Below are positions 42,399-51,263 of a stretch of DNA of 64,000 nucleotides, piece after piece. The position numbers were made by a program, and so were the translations under genes. Every line of letters begins with the position of its first letter. The first letter of the stretch is position 1. The notes under the pieces are model-generated. The model was given only the letters and a program-made list of their open reading frames with translations. It did no database searches and was not told where the DNA came from. The stretch is from positions 1,426,001 to 1,490,000 of the forward strand of contig OZ220464.1 of NCBI GenBank assembly GCA_965115825.1, read 5' to 3'. Source of the DNA: Bin87 sp965115825. GTDB lineage: Bacteria > Chloroflexota > Dehalococcoidia > Lucifugimonadales > UBA3495.

Positions 42399-42455
42399 GG
42401 GCGTAAGCAGGGCTGAAACAGTTTCGCTTACAATCAGCAGATACGGAAATTTACT

Positions 42456-43220
42456 TTGGCCGCCATAACCGCCGTAACTTTTGACCTGTGGCAGACCTTG
42501 ATTCTGGACAACCGGGAGCTTGGGCTGCAACGAGCGCAGGCGCGTCTGGACGGGGCAATGGCGATGCTGCTACAGCATGGAATTGAAAACGACCCGGAGG
42601 GAGTGAGGGAGGCTTATCGGGGCTGTTATCGGGCTTGCCGGGCGGTGCGTACGGAGAATCGGGACGTGAGCTTTCGGAGGCAGGTAGAGATTTTCATTGA
42701 TCTGATTGAGACGGGGCTGGTGGAACGGCTGTCGGAAGCGACGGTAACGGAGATTGAACGCATCTACGCAGAGTCCTTTTTTGACTACCCTCCGCGCTTT
42801 CATGAAGCTACGCGAGCGACGCTGGAGGCGGTTCAGGCGATGGATTTGAGTATCGGGCTGATTTCGAACACGGGGATGACGCCCGGCTATACGTTCCGCG
42901 AATTTCTGCGGCGGCACGACCTGCTGCGCTATTTTGACGTGCTGACGTTTTCCGATGAGACGCTGCTGGCCAAGCCATCGGATGAGATTTTCCTGATGAC
43001 AGTGAGGTCCTTGAGCAGCAGCCCGGAGGCGGTCATCCACGTGGGCGACCACGTTGCCAACGACGTGGTGGGAGCCAACCGGGTTGGAATGAAGTCAATC
43101 TGGATTCGCGGGTTTTATGAACCGGAAGACCCTGACGACCCGGATGCTCAGGCGGATATTGCCGTAGATGACCTTTCGGCGGTATCTGCCGCAGTGCGGC
43201 AGTTGGTCGGCAACCGATAA
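42456..43220 (+). CDS. HAD-superfamily hydrolase
   Basis: 254 residues, TTG start at 42456. Motif I is FDLWQTLIL: the nucleophile Asp is present but the second Asp of DxD is Trp, as in haloacid-dehalogenase-like members with an aromatic residue there. Motif II Ser/Thr lies in GLISNTG, motif III Lys in LAKPSDEIF, motif IV in HVGDHVANDVVGANRVG. Phosphatases usually need the second Asp, so a phosphatase role is uncertain. 19 bases downstream begins a gene of unknown function. Confidence 0.85.
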   Translation: MAAITAVTFDLWQTLILDNRELGLQRAQARLDGAMAMLLQHGIENDPEGVREAYRGCYRACRAVRTENRDVSFRRQVEIFIDLIETGLVERLSEATVTEIERIYAESFFDYPPRFHEATRATLEAVQAMDLSIGLISNTGMTPGYTFREFLRRHDLLRYFDVLTFSDETLLAKPSDEIFLMTVRSLSSSPEAVIHVGDHVANDVVGANRVGMKSIWIRGFYEPEDPDDPDAQADIAVDDLSAVSAAVRQLVGNR

Positions 43221-43239
43221 CCCGCTAAGGATACCACCG

Positions 43240-43815
43240 TTGTTTGAGGAATTTGCCGGCGGCCCGCTGCCCGACGGGCGCTACCCGGACATCACCCTGG
43301 CCATCTTTCCCCATCTGGGGGAGTTTATCGTGGTTGACACGCGGTCAGAGCGGGCTGTCGTTACGCTGATGTCCACGGACGCGGTGTTCAACGACGAGTA
43401 CTACAGCGCGGTGGAGAGTGAGTTCAAAAGCCTGCTACGGGAAGGGGGCGACCGGCCGTTTCTCCACCTGATGAACCTGCCCGGGCAAGTGGACGAGGCG
43501 CTGCGCGGCATCGCGATGAATTTCATCCTGGACCGCCTGGGAGTCGACTTTCACGATGAAGACAGCCTTCCTGAAGTGGTGGTGCTGGTGATTTCCGGCC
43601 CGACGCTGGCGATACCGCAGGAGCAGGTGGTTAGCGGCTTTGCCAATATGCTCTACGGCCGGCTGAAAGGAGTGGAACTGGAACATTGGAAGCGGACGCT
43701 GGCGGAGCTGGTGCGCCGGGAGGCCGAAGCTTTTCCCGCCACCACTGAGGTTCTGGGTGAAACTATGACCGATGAATCGCTGGACCCTTACTACATCTGG
43801 CAGAACCGAAACTAG
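43240..43815 (+). CDS. Protein of unknown function, 191 residues
   Basis: TTG start at 43240 with TAAGGA 8 bases before. Reads as a soluble alpha/beta protein: PDITLAIFPHLGEFIVVDTR, then RAVVTLMSTDAVFNDEYYSA, DRPFLHLMNLPGQV, PEVVVLVISGPTLAIPQEQV and a charged C-terminal helix (KRTLAELVRREAEAF). No catalytic motif or family is recognised. It lies between HAD and LLM genes with short spacers of 19 and 13 bases and is probably in an operon with both. Confidence 0.7.
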   Translation: MFEEFAGGPLPDGRYPDITLAIFPHLGEFIVVDTRSERAVVTLMSTDAVFNDEYYSAVESEFKSLLREGGDRPFLHLMNLPGQVDEALRGIAMNFILDRLGVDFHDEDSLPEVVVLVISGPTLAIPQEQVVSGFANMLYGRLKGVELEHWKRTLAELVRREAEAFPATTEVLGETMTDESLDPYYIWQNRN

Positions 43816-43828
43816 GAAACCGCTTATC

Positions 43829-44842
43829 ATGGAACGCATAGCCCTCACATTCAGCAGCCGCGACAATAACGACGACAGCGACCTGACTGCAGTCGCTCAG
43901 GCAGCCGACCGGCTGGGCTACGAGTCTTTCTGGACGGGAGAGTCATGGGGACGCGACGCCTTTACGGTGCTGGCGATGCTGGCGTGCCATACGGAACGCA
44001 TCGGGCTGGGCACAGGGATTGTTACGGTGTACAGCCGCACGCCGGGCCTGGTTGCGCAGAGCATCGCCTCGCTGGACTGCATCAGCGGAGGGCGGGCGCT
44101 TCTCGGCCTTGGTTCCAGTGGACGCATCGTCATTGCGGACTGGCACGGCGTGAAATTTGATCACCCGGTGGGACGCACCCGCGAGTTTATTGACATCATA
44201 CGGCTGGCGCTGTCCGGCGAGCGGGTCAACTACGAAGGGCGGTTCTATCGGCTGAAGCGCTTTCGGATGGGGGTTTCGCCGGTGCAGGAGCGGGTCCCCA
44301 TTTATGTGGCGTCGCTGGGGCAGCGCAACCTGGAGCTGACCGGGGAACTGGCCGACGGCTGGCTGCCCATATGGACGCATTGCGAAAAGCTGCCGGCGAT
44401 CAAAAGGCCGTTAACGGCGGCGGCAACGGCGGCCGGCCGTTCCTTGTCGGACATTACTACTGCGCCGCAAATCCTGTGCTGTGCCTCGGACGACGCGCGC
44501 GTTGTGGACGACGCAATCCGACAGGCGCGGGCGCACATGGCATTTTACGTTGGTGGGATGGGACAATACTACTATGACCTGTTCCGTCGCTACGGTTATC
44601 AGGCGGAGGGAGACGAAATTCGGCGGGCGTGGGCCGAAGGCGACCGATCCGCCGCCGCTAACGCCGTTACCGACGAGATGATTGAGGCGATTACCGTCAT
44701 CGGCGCGCCAGACGATTGCCGGCGTAAGATGGCGCGGTTTCGGGCCAACGGGGTTGATATGCCTATTGTGGCTTTTCCACACGGCGCGAATCGCCGAACG
44801 ATGCTGGAAACCCTGGAAGGGCTGGCGCCCGACAAGGTCTAG
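43829..44842 (+). CDS. LLM class (F420-type) flavin-dependent oxidoreductase
   Basis: 337 residues, luciferase-like TIM barrel. Typical segments: AADRLGYESFWTGESWGRDA, HTERIGLGTGIVTVYSRTPG, ASLDCISGGRALLGLGSSG, and the PIYVASLGQRNLELTGELAD block. The SGG-R-LGLG cofactor region matches F420-dependent members better than FMN luciferases. Substrate unknown. Start at the ATG 43829 with AGGAAA before it. Confidence 0.88.
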   Translation: MERIALTFSSRDNNDDSDLTAVAQAADRLGYESFWTGESWGRDAFTVLAMLACHTERIGLGTGIVTVYSRTPGLVAQSIASLDCISGGRALLGLGSSGRIVIADWHGVKFDHPVGRTREFIDIIRLALSGERVNYEGRFYRLKRFRMGVSPVQERVPIYVASLGQRNLELTGELADGWLPIWTHCEKLPAIKRPLTAAATAAGRSLSDITTAPQILCCASDDARVVDDAIRQARAHMAFYVGGMGQYYYDLFRRYGYQAEGDEIRRAWAEGDRSAAANAVTDEMIEAITVIGAPDDCRRKMARFRANGVDMPIVAFPHGANRRTMLETLEGLAPDKV

Positions 44843-44853
44843 ACGGTGCGGCG

Positions 44854-45414
44854 GTGAAAATCGGTTTGATTTCCGATACTCACTCCGCCGGCAGCGGCTG
44901 GGATCTGCCCCAGGCTGCGCTGGACGCGCTGTTCGGCTGCGAGCTGCTGCTCCACTGCGGGGATTTGGAGTGCCTGGGCGTGCTGGACTGCCTGGAGCAG
45001 GCCGCGCCGGTGCTGGCGGTTCGAGGTTACGAAGACCCGCGGGAACCCGGCGCGAGGCTGGCCGACGTGACTCGCATTGTGGAGGCGGCCGGCGTCCGAA
45101 TTGGCATGGTGCACGACATACAATGGCCGCCGCCGTCTATCGCCACTACCCGGGACGGAACCGGGCTGGCATATCCCGACGACGGGTTGGCGGAGCTGCT
45201 GGTTCGCAAGTTTGGCGGCCCGGTGGACGTGGTTGCATTTGGGGATACACACGAGGAGCTGGTGGAATGGCGGGAAGGCGTACTGTTCGTCAATCCCGGC
45301 AGCCCAACATACCCGGGCCGGCGGCATAAGCCGGGAACGTTAGGCACGGTGGCGCTGCTGGAATTGGACGATGGCGTAAAGGATGCGCGCATCGTGCAGT
45401 TGGCGGCGGCCTGA
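44854..45414 (+). CDS. Metallophosphoesterase, YfcE/MJ0936-like
   Basis: 186 residues, GTG start at 44854, 9 bases after the LLM stop. Metal ligands: ISDTHS, LLHCGDLE, FGDTHEE with LFVNPGSPTYP, the closing signature of the YfcE family of single-domain phosphodiesterases. Act on small phosphodiesters in vitro. The middle segment (VHDIQWPPPSIATTRDGTGL) is longer than in YfcE and lacks the usual GH-type His pair. Confidence 0.88.
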   Translation: MKIGLISDTHSAGSGWDLPQAALDALFGCELLLHCGDLECLGVLDCLEQAAPVLAVRGYEDPREPGARLADVTRIVEAAGVRIGMVHDIQWPPPSIATTRDGTGLAYPDDGLAELLVRKFGGPVDVVAFGDTHEELVEWREGVLFVNPGSPTYPGRRHKPGTLGTVALLELDDGVKDARIVQLAAA

Positions 45415-45421
45415 CCGTTCA

Positions 45422-45450
45422 TTGACACCGAATTGGGCTTGTGCTAATTT
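45422..45450 (+). promoter_or_regulatory. Promoter of the pyrophosphatase gene
   Basis: TTGACA (45422-45427), a 17-bp spacer, TAATTT (45445-45450). The ATG of the gene lies 46 bases further on. The -10 is weak. Confidence 0.5.
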
Positions 45451-45495
45451 CGCAATGTTTATCGGATTTTTTTGCCGAAAAACGGAGAGGAGAGT

Positions 45496-47565
45496 ATGGA
45501 ATCAATCATCGTAGCTTTGTCTGCCGGCGGCATTGCGCTGGCTTTTGCCGCGTTTATGGCCTGGCGGGTAATCGGAGCGGACGCGGGCAACGAGCGCATG
45601 AGAGAAATCGGCGACGCCATCCGCACCGGGGCGTCGGCTTTTTTGCGCCGCGAGTATATGTCGCTGCTACCATTCGTAATAGTGGTGGCAATCGTGCTGG
45701 GAGCACTAGACTACACGGTATTTGAGCACGGGCTGGGTGTACCGGCCACGGCCATATCCTACCTGGCAGGAACCATCTGCTCCGGACTGGCCGGATTCGT
45801 GGGGATGAACGTAGCGGTGCGGGCTAACGTGCGCACAGCAGCCGCTGCGATGCGGGGCTTGAATCCGGCGCTGCGGGTGGCTTTTTCCAGCGGGACAGTG
45901 ATGGGCATTACGGTGGTAGGCATCGGACTGCTTGGGGTTACCGTCCTGTATCTGATTTTCCAGGACATCAGCGCAGTGGCCGGATTTGGGTTCGGCGCCA
46001 GTTCCATCGCGCTGTTTGCCCGCGTGGGGGGCGGCATCTTCACCAAGGCGGCTGACGTTGGCTCAGACCTGGTTGGGAAAGTGGAAGCCGGCATACCTGA
46101 GGATGACCCGCGGAACCCCGGCGTCATCGCCGACAATGTAGGCGACAACGTGGGCGACGTGGCCGGCATGGGCGCCGATTTGTTCGAGTCTTACGTGGGG
46201 AGCATCATATCCGCCGTTGCTTTGGCCGCGGCCAGCACGACGGCTTTCGCAGTGTTCGGCGACGATGCGGTGTTTCCGATGCTGCTGGCCGGAGCCGGCA
46301 TCGTGGCGGCGATACTGGGCACCTTTGTGGTGCGCAGCGGGGAACAGGCCGACTTCGAGCGATTGCTGTGGTCGCTGCGCTACGGTATCTTTGCCGCCGG
46401 CGGCCTGCTTATCATCTTCGCCGCCATTCTTACCATCACGCTCACGGGCAACTGGTGGTGGTTCGGCTGCGTCGTGGCCGGCCTGGTCGCCGGCACGATT
46501 ATCGGCCTGGCAACGGAGTACTACACTTCCTACAGCTACAAGCCGACGCAGCGCGTTTCGGAGTCGTCGCAGACCGGAGCGGCCACGGTCATCATCAGCG
46601 GCATTGCCACCGGGATGTTGAGCACCCTGATCCCGGTCATCTGCGTATCGGTCGCCATACTGCTGGCGTACTGGTTCGCCGGATTCTACGGTGTGGCGCT
46701 GGCCGGCGTCGGGCTGTTGTCCACTTTGGGCATTACGCTTGCTACCGACGCCTATGGGCCAGTGGCGGACAACGCCGGCGGAATCGCAGAGCAAGCGAAC
46801 CTTGACCCGCAAGTCCGGGAGCGCACCGACGCGCTGGACGCCCTGGGCAACACCACCGCCGCCACCGGCAAGGGGTTCGCCATCGGTTCGGCGGCGTTGA
46901 CTGCGCTGGCCCTGCTGGCAGCTTACTCAGTAACGGCGGAGCTGATTACTCTGGACGAAAACGGACGGCTGGCGGCCGGCGGAACGGGCATCAACCTGCT
47001 GCAGCCGCAGATTCTGGTAGGCTTGGTCATCGGCGCGATGCTGCCGTTCATCTTCTCTGCGCTGACGATGCAGGCCGTAGGACGCGCGGCGCAAGGCATC
47101 GTCGACGAAGTGCGCCGGCAGTTCCGTGAAATCCCCGGGCTGATGGAAGGCAACGCCCGGCCAGACTCGGCCCGCTGCGTGGACATCAGTACGCGGGGCG
47201 CGCTGCGGGAAATGATCCTGCCCGGCGTGATGGCGGTAGTTGCGCCCATTGCCACCGGGTTCATCCTGGGCGAGGCGGCGCTGGGCGGGCTGCTCATTGG
47301 GTCGGTATCCGCCGGGTTCATGCTGGCGATTATGATGGCCTCGGCCGGCGGCGCCTGGGACAACGCGAAGAAGTACGTTGAGCTGGGCAACTACGGCGGC
47401 AAGGGTTCGGACGCGCACAAGGCCGCCGTGGAGGGCGACGTGGTGGGCGACCCATTCAAAGACACCTCCGGCCCCAGCCTGAACATCCTGCTGAAGCTGA
47501 TGGCGATTGTTTCGCTGGTGTTCGCGCCGGCTTTCGTGGCGGTGCAGCCTCTCATCAACCTGTGA
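45496..47565 (+). CDS. hppA: Membrane-bound ion-translocating pyrophosphatase, K+-dependent type
   Basis: 689 residues with about 16 membrane helices. Couples PPi hydrolysis to H+ or Na+ export. Substrate site: DVGSDLVGKVEAGIPEDDPR and GVIADNVGDNVGDVAGMGAD; second Asp-rich site NAGGIAEQ; C-terminal DNAKKYVELGNYGGKGSDAH. In GNTTAATGKGFAIG the residue after NTT is Ala (455) and the one three further is Gly (458); K+-independent enzymes have Lys and Thr there, so this is a K+-dependent enzyme. Whether it moves H+ or Na+ cannot be decided by eye. Start ATG 45496 with GGAGAGGAG before it; terminator at 47591. Confidence 0.95.
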   Translation: MESIIVALSAGGIALAFAAFMAWRVIGADAGNERMREIGDAIRTGASAFLRREYMSLLPFVIVVAIVLGALDYTVFEHGLGVPATAISYLAGTICSGLAGFVGMNVAVRANVRTAAAAMRGLNPALRVAFSSGTVMGITVVGIGLLGVTVLYLIFQDISAVAGFGFGASSIALFARVGGGIFTKAADVGSDLVGKVEAGIPEDDPRNPGVIADNVGDNVGDVAGMGADLFESYVGSIISAVALAAASTTAFAVFGDDAVFPMLLAGAGIVAAILGTFVVRSGEQADFERLLWSLRYGIFAAGGLLIIFAAILTITLTGNWWWFGCVVAGLVAGTIIGLATEYYTSYSYKPTQRVSESSQTGAATVIISGIATGMLSTLIPVICVSVAILLAYWFAGFYGVALAGVGLLSTLGITLATDAYGPVADNAGGIAEQANLDPQVRERTDALDALGNTTAATGKGFAIGSAALTALALLAAYSVTAELITLDENGRLAAGGTGINLLQPQILVGLVIGAMLPFIFSALTMQAVGRAAQGIVDEVRRQFREIPGLMEGNARPDSARCVDISTRGALREMILPGVMAVVAPIATGFILGEAALGGLLIGSVSAGFMLAIMMASAGGAWDNAKKYVELGNYGGKGSDAHKAAVEGDVVGDPFKDTSGPSLNILLKLMAIVSLVFAPAFVAVQPLINL

Positions 47566-47590
47566 GTTTCGCCAGGCGAAGGCATCCGGA

Positions 47591-47617
47591 AGGGGCGGGT
47601 TTGAACCCGCCCCTTTT
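47591..47617 (+). terminator. Intrinsic terminator after hppA
   Basis: AGGGGCGGGTT (47591-47601) pairs perfectly with AACCCGCCCCT (47604-47614), with TTT following. Confidence 0.88.
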
Positions 47618-47662
47618 GCATTGTGGTAAATTGTCGGTCAATCCGATTTGTGAGATGGACAG

Positions 47663-48439
47663 ATGATGAACAGCGGCGGGCTTTTTGACCTTACCGGGCG
47701 AGTAGCGCTGATTACCGGCGGCAACGGCGGGCTTGGCTTGGGAATGGCGCTGGGCTTGGCCAATTCCGGCGCGGATATTGCCATCGCCGCGCGGAACGTC
47801 GAGAAGAACGCGGCCGCCGTGGCCGAAATTGAGGCCAGTGGACGACAGGCCATCGCCATACCCACCGACGTAACCAGCACCTCTGACATTGACGACATGG
47901 CCGCTCGCGTGGTGGCCCGTTTCGGGCGGGTGGACATACTGATTAACAATGCCGGCGCGACGGTGCGAAAAGCGCCGCAGGAAATTACCGCCGCCGAATG
48001 GGATAACGTGCTGGACGTGAACCTGCGGGCGGCGTTTTTGTCGTGCAAGGCGGTCTATCCGCACTTCAAGGCGCAGGGCGGCGGCAAGATTATCAGCATT
48101 GGCAGCATGTACAGCATTTTCGGCGGCGGCGGCAGCGGCGTACCTTACTCGTCCAGCAAGGGCGGCATTGTGCAGCTGGCAAAAAGCTTCGCCGTGGCGT
48201 GGGCCGCCGACAACATCCAGTCCAACGCCATACTGCCCGGCTGGTTTATGACCGAACTGACCCAGGCCATCCCGGAAACACAGCCAGAGCGCTACAACCT
48301 TATCAACCGTCGCATCCCGGCCGGCAGATGGGGTAACGCCAGTGAGCTACAAGGCGCGGCGGTGTTCCTGTCCAGCCAGGCATCGGACTACGTAACCGGA
48401 GCGGTGATAGCGGTGGACGGTGGATTTTCGGCAGCGTGA
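47663..48439 (+). CDS. Short-chain dehydrogenase/reductase (SDR)
   Basis: 258 residues, classical SDR. NAD(P) motif ITGGNGGLGLG, NNAG at DILINNAGATV, catalytic Ser in IISIGSMYS, YxxxK as YSSSKGG, and the C-terminal YVTGAVIAVDGGFSA. Asp/Arg after the second strand (AARNVEK) gives no firm cofactor call. Closest in form to gluconate 5-dehydrogenase and 2-deoxygluconate 3-dehydrogenase types. Two adjacent ATGs occur at 47663. Confidence 0.92.
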   Translation: MMNSGGLFDLTGRVALITGGNGGLGLGMALGLANSGADIAIAARNVEKNAAAVAEIEASGRQAIAIPTDVTSTSDIDDMAARVVARFGRVDILINNAGATVRKAPQEITAAEWDNVLDVNLRAAFLSCKAVYPHFKAQGGGKIISIGSMYSIFGGGGSGVPYSSSKGGIVQLAKSFAVAWAADNIQSNAILPGWFMTELTQAIPETQPERYNLINRRIPAGRWGNASELQGAAVFLSSQASDYVTGAVIAVDGGFSAA

Positions 48440-48499
48440 GTGGTAGGGCCATGGCCCTCATGCCACTGCTGGCTGATTTCGATTGAATCAAATTGCTGA

Positions 48500-48985
48500 G
48501 AAGGAGCGGAACATGGCAATAGGTCTCGTCCAACGACAGGCATCTACAATGACCATCCACTGGGAAGTTGGCCGCTTCACATCTTGAGGCCAGCATCCAC
48601 AGAACTTAATGGTCTCTATGTAACCTGCACTACTGCATACGTGGCGCCTATGACCACCCAATCCGCAGTGTTCTACTCAGCTATGGAACAAGGGCGGGCT
48701 GTGTGTGAGAATTGCGCTACGCGGCTAAAAGAGCAGGAGAGGTTATCGTAGGATGCTCTGATTCTTGAACGACAATGCGCTTATGGCAAAACCGTCTGAA
48801 TTAGTCGGAACAGGCTTGCCGAGGCCGACTCGGATGAAGACGAGCGTAATGCGATTGAATTGGCCCGTACCAAGGCTGCCGAAAAGGGCGCGACTGAATT
48901 CCCGGTAGAATTGCATACCGATGCGCGAACTCCCGCAGGCGCGGGCATCCATGGTTGCGGTCGGAAATGGCGGCTGAGTGGCTAG
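48500..48985 (+). pseudogene. Possible decayed gene, unidentified
   Basis: This 540-bp gap has no intact gene. An ATG at 48513 with a good AAGGAG site opens only 24 codons. The frame one base back is open from 48500 to 48748 and reads TTGIYNDHPLGSWPLHILRP and later VCENCATRLKEQERLS before a TAG; the same frame, after a second stop (TGA 48797), continues as NRLAEADSDEDERNAIELAR to a TAG at 48983-48985. It could be a degenerate gene with one frameshift and two stops, or chance. No family recognised. Confidence 0.3.
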
Positions 48986-49853
48986 AGCTGTTCCAGGGCT
49001 TGGCGAGAGAGCATCATTTTGACGGGGCTGATGGGGCGGAAGGTGCGGGAAACGCGCACGTCGCCAGCCAGGCTGCATAGGGTGTAGGCGTCGTAGGGTT
49101 CCATGCCTTTCTCTGCGATGAGGAAGTCCACCATATCGCGGACGGCTTGCTTCATGGCGGGGCAAGGTCTTCGCCGTGGGACAGAACCACAAAATGATCC
49201 GGGGTTATGGCGCGAGGGCCGGAGATGCTCATGCCTTTTTCCACCGTCACGCGGACGTGGGTATCGGCGGAACATTCGGCTCCGGTGCCGGCCACAGCCC
49301 CGTCGCCAACCACGGCGTGGCAGTCGCCCATGGCCAGAAGAGCGCCGGGGACAAACACGGGAAGGTAGATGACGCTGCCCGCTACCAGCTCTTTCATATC
49401 AATGTCGCCGCCGTAGGGGCCGCTGTCGCTGGCGGTTTCCTGGGGATAGGTAGGCGTGGTGGCGACCAGCCCCATGGAAGGACAAAGGGGCAGACGGATG
49501 CCGCTGGGCAGCACGATGTCGCCGCCGTCAATGCTCATTACGGTGGGATAACCTTCGGTGAACTCGGCTTCCAGGAAGCCCCGGCCGGGCATGACCATGT
49601 GGGCCGGGTTTTCCTTGGGAGTGATGCTGACGAACTCGATGCGCAGGGCGTCGCCGGGCTGGGCGCCGTTGACGTAGATGGGCCCGGTGGCTGGACCTTT
49701 GAGGGATTTTTCCTGCAATACGCCCGGCTCGCGGATGCCCTCGAAAGCATCCCAGGTCTCCACCATCAGATCATCGCCGTCGTTGATGATTACGGCGGGC
49801 TCGTTTTCGGGTCGCAGGACGTAGATGCGGCGCTCGCGGGACATGAATTTCAT
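48982..49853 (-). pseudogene. Acetamidase/formamidase family protein, -1 frameshift
   Basis: The first 233 residues (ATG 49853, AGGAG 8 bases before) are an FmdA/AmdA-type amidase: GPIYVNGAQPGDALRIEFVS, PHMG-like GPYGGDIDMKELVAGSVIYL, MGDCHAVVGDGAVAGTGAEC. At about 49154-49160, in the run GCCCCGCC, the frame meets a TGA. The frame one base back continues without a break as AMKQAVRDMVDFLIAEKGME to a stop at 48982 with the expected C-terminal domain (PYDAYTLCSLAGDVRVS). Adding one C restores about 290 residues. It would release ammonia from formamide or acetamide. Either a broken gene or a lost base in the assembly. Confidence 0.88.
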
Positions 49854-49858
49854 TTGTT

Positions 49859-50509
49859 TCACTCCTGTGTGGGAGGCACGGAGACAGCGAGGTAGCGGAA
49901 GGTCTCGCCGGTTCCATGGCCAAACGATGAGTAGTCACGCCAGCATAAATCGTAAGAGTGTTCCAAATATAGCGGTTCCTCACGATTCCGCTTGGTGCCT
50001 AGGCCTGCTTTATCATCCCAACGAATTTGTCCGCCACTGATGCGTCTTCCATCGTGGATACGAAAAGCAGCGTCTATGACATCACGCTGTCTTGGCGGCG
50101 CCCAGTACATTTGGTTATTGGTCAGCAGAACGGCAAATCCGTAGTTTGCCGGGTTGGGAAGTTGCAGAGTTTGCTCCAACCGCTGCACATCCTTGATGAG
50201 GTCATACCGACGGGGTGGTTGCGCACCGTGATCGCGAAGCGTAAAAACCTCGCCGTCCCATTCTTTCCGCAAGGCCCGGTTGGTATATTTCAGTTCGATT
50301 GCGACCACCTCATCCGATAGCCGAAGCCAAATGTCCGTAGCCATTCGCTCGCTAGTATGAGGTGAGAACTGCTCGCGCTCTAGGCGCAAGTCGCAATCAG
50401 GGTGGGTTTCGTGAATATGCCACGCCAGCGCGTGCTGGAAGTCGGCCTCGGAATGGAAAATTGGACGGCGCGATGACAGGCTGGTTATTAGACTGTCAAT
50501 ATGAAGCAT
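49859..50509 (-). CDS. PD-(D/E)XK nuclease-like protein
   Basis: 216 residues from the ATG at 50509 (AGGTGA 6 bases upstream); a GTG at 50518 is possible. The segment ERMATDIWLRLSDEVVAIEL, followed by KYTN, gives Asp ... Glu-x-Lys, the PD-(D/E)XK active site. The rest (NPANYGFAVLLTNNQMYWAP, WRDYSSFGHGTGETFRYLAV) fits solitary restriction-like or DUF nuclease proteins of unknown job. No methyltransferase is nearby. Its stop lies 5 bases before the start of the acetamidase gene. Confidence 0.7.
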   Translation of the reverse strand: MLHIDSLITSLSSRRPIFHSEADFQHALAWHIHETHPDCDLRLEREQFSPHTSERMATDIWLRLSDEVVAIELKYTNRALRKEWDGEVFTLRDHGAQPPRRYDLIKDVQRLEQTLQLPNPANYGFAVLLTNNQMYWAPPRQRDVIDAAFRIHDGRRISGGQIRWDDKAGLGTKRNREEPLYLEHSYDLCWRDYSSFGHGTGETFRYLAVSVPPTQE

Positions 50510-50522
50510 GACGGTCACCTAG

Positions 50523-51263
50523 TCAAAGTGTGGTCATGTTTAACTGCGCCTGTGCGACGCTTACCGACTTCTCACGACTGGCGTTGAGGTCAACGACGTT
50601 CACCGCTACCTGGCCGGGCTCGTTGGCGGCTCCCATGGGGGAACCGGAATAGTACGCGGTTACGCCGTTCTGCGATATATCCTCAAAACGCTCCCAATGG
50701 CCCAGGGCGATGTAATCGCAGTTGGCCGCGGCGATTTCGTGGGGGAGAATGGGTGATGAGCGTTCCTCGGTATCATCGGGGTAGTGATAATGGCCGTGGG
50801 CCATGGCGATGAGCCAGTGGCAGTTGGGCTGCGACGGAATGCCGACCAACGGACGGAATGCCGGCGTGTGGGCGTCCATCGCTCGCCCCCATACATCCAG
50901 CGTCAGGCTAGGCAGCGTTACGGTTTCGCCCTGCGTACCGGAGATGATGCGCAGGTTGTCCGGCGCGTTGGCGAAAGGGCTGCGGTGGTAGAGGGATGCG
51001 GCGTCGTAAAGGTCGTGGTTGCCGGGCAGAATGACGACCGGCACGGCCGCGCGGGCCATCTCGGACACAAAGAACTCCAACACAGCGTCGGAGATGCGGG
51101 CGTTGTCGAACACGTCGCCGGCGATGAGCAGGGCGTCGGCGCGCAGGCTGTGAACGCCGTCCACCACTGCGGACAGGGCGCGCTGGGCAGCCTTGGGGTC
51201 CCAATCATCGCCCAAGTGGGTGTCGGAGGTGTGAATCAGGCGGATGCTGCGGCGGGCTGCCAT
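50523..51263 (-). CDS. Metallophosphoesterase, SbcD/Mre11-like DNA-repair type
   Basis: 246 residues. Metal motifs: LIHTSDTHLGDDW, LIAGDVFDNARIS, ILPGNHDLYD, MAHGHYH, and ALGHWERFE (GH). This arrangement is that of SbcD-like DNA exonucleases, but there is no SbcC partner next to it and the protein is shorter than SbcD. Its first 28 bases overlap the end of hflX. Confidence 0.85.
   Translation of the reverse strand: MAARRSIRLIHTSDTHLGDDWDPKAAQRALSAVVDGVHSLRADALLIAGDVFDNARISDAVLEFFVSEMARAAVPVVILPGNHDLYDAASLYHRSPFANAPDNLRIISGTQGETVTLPSLTLDVWGRAMDAHTPAFRPLVGIPSQPNCHWLIAMAHGHYHYPDDTEERSSPILPHEIAAANCDYIALGHWERFEDISQNGVTAYYSGSPMGAANEPGQVAVNVVDLNASREKSVSVAQAQLNMTTL

Noticed and set aside
48749..48799. 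Recoded stop codons (selenocysteine or pyrrolysine) in the 48.5-49.0 kb frame
   Set aside because: Both TAG and TGA interrupt the same frame, no insertion-element-like hairpin follows, and the frame has no family support.
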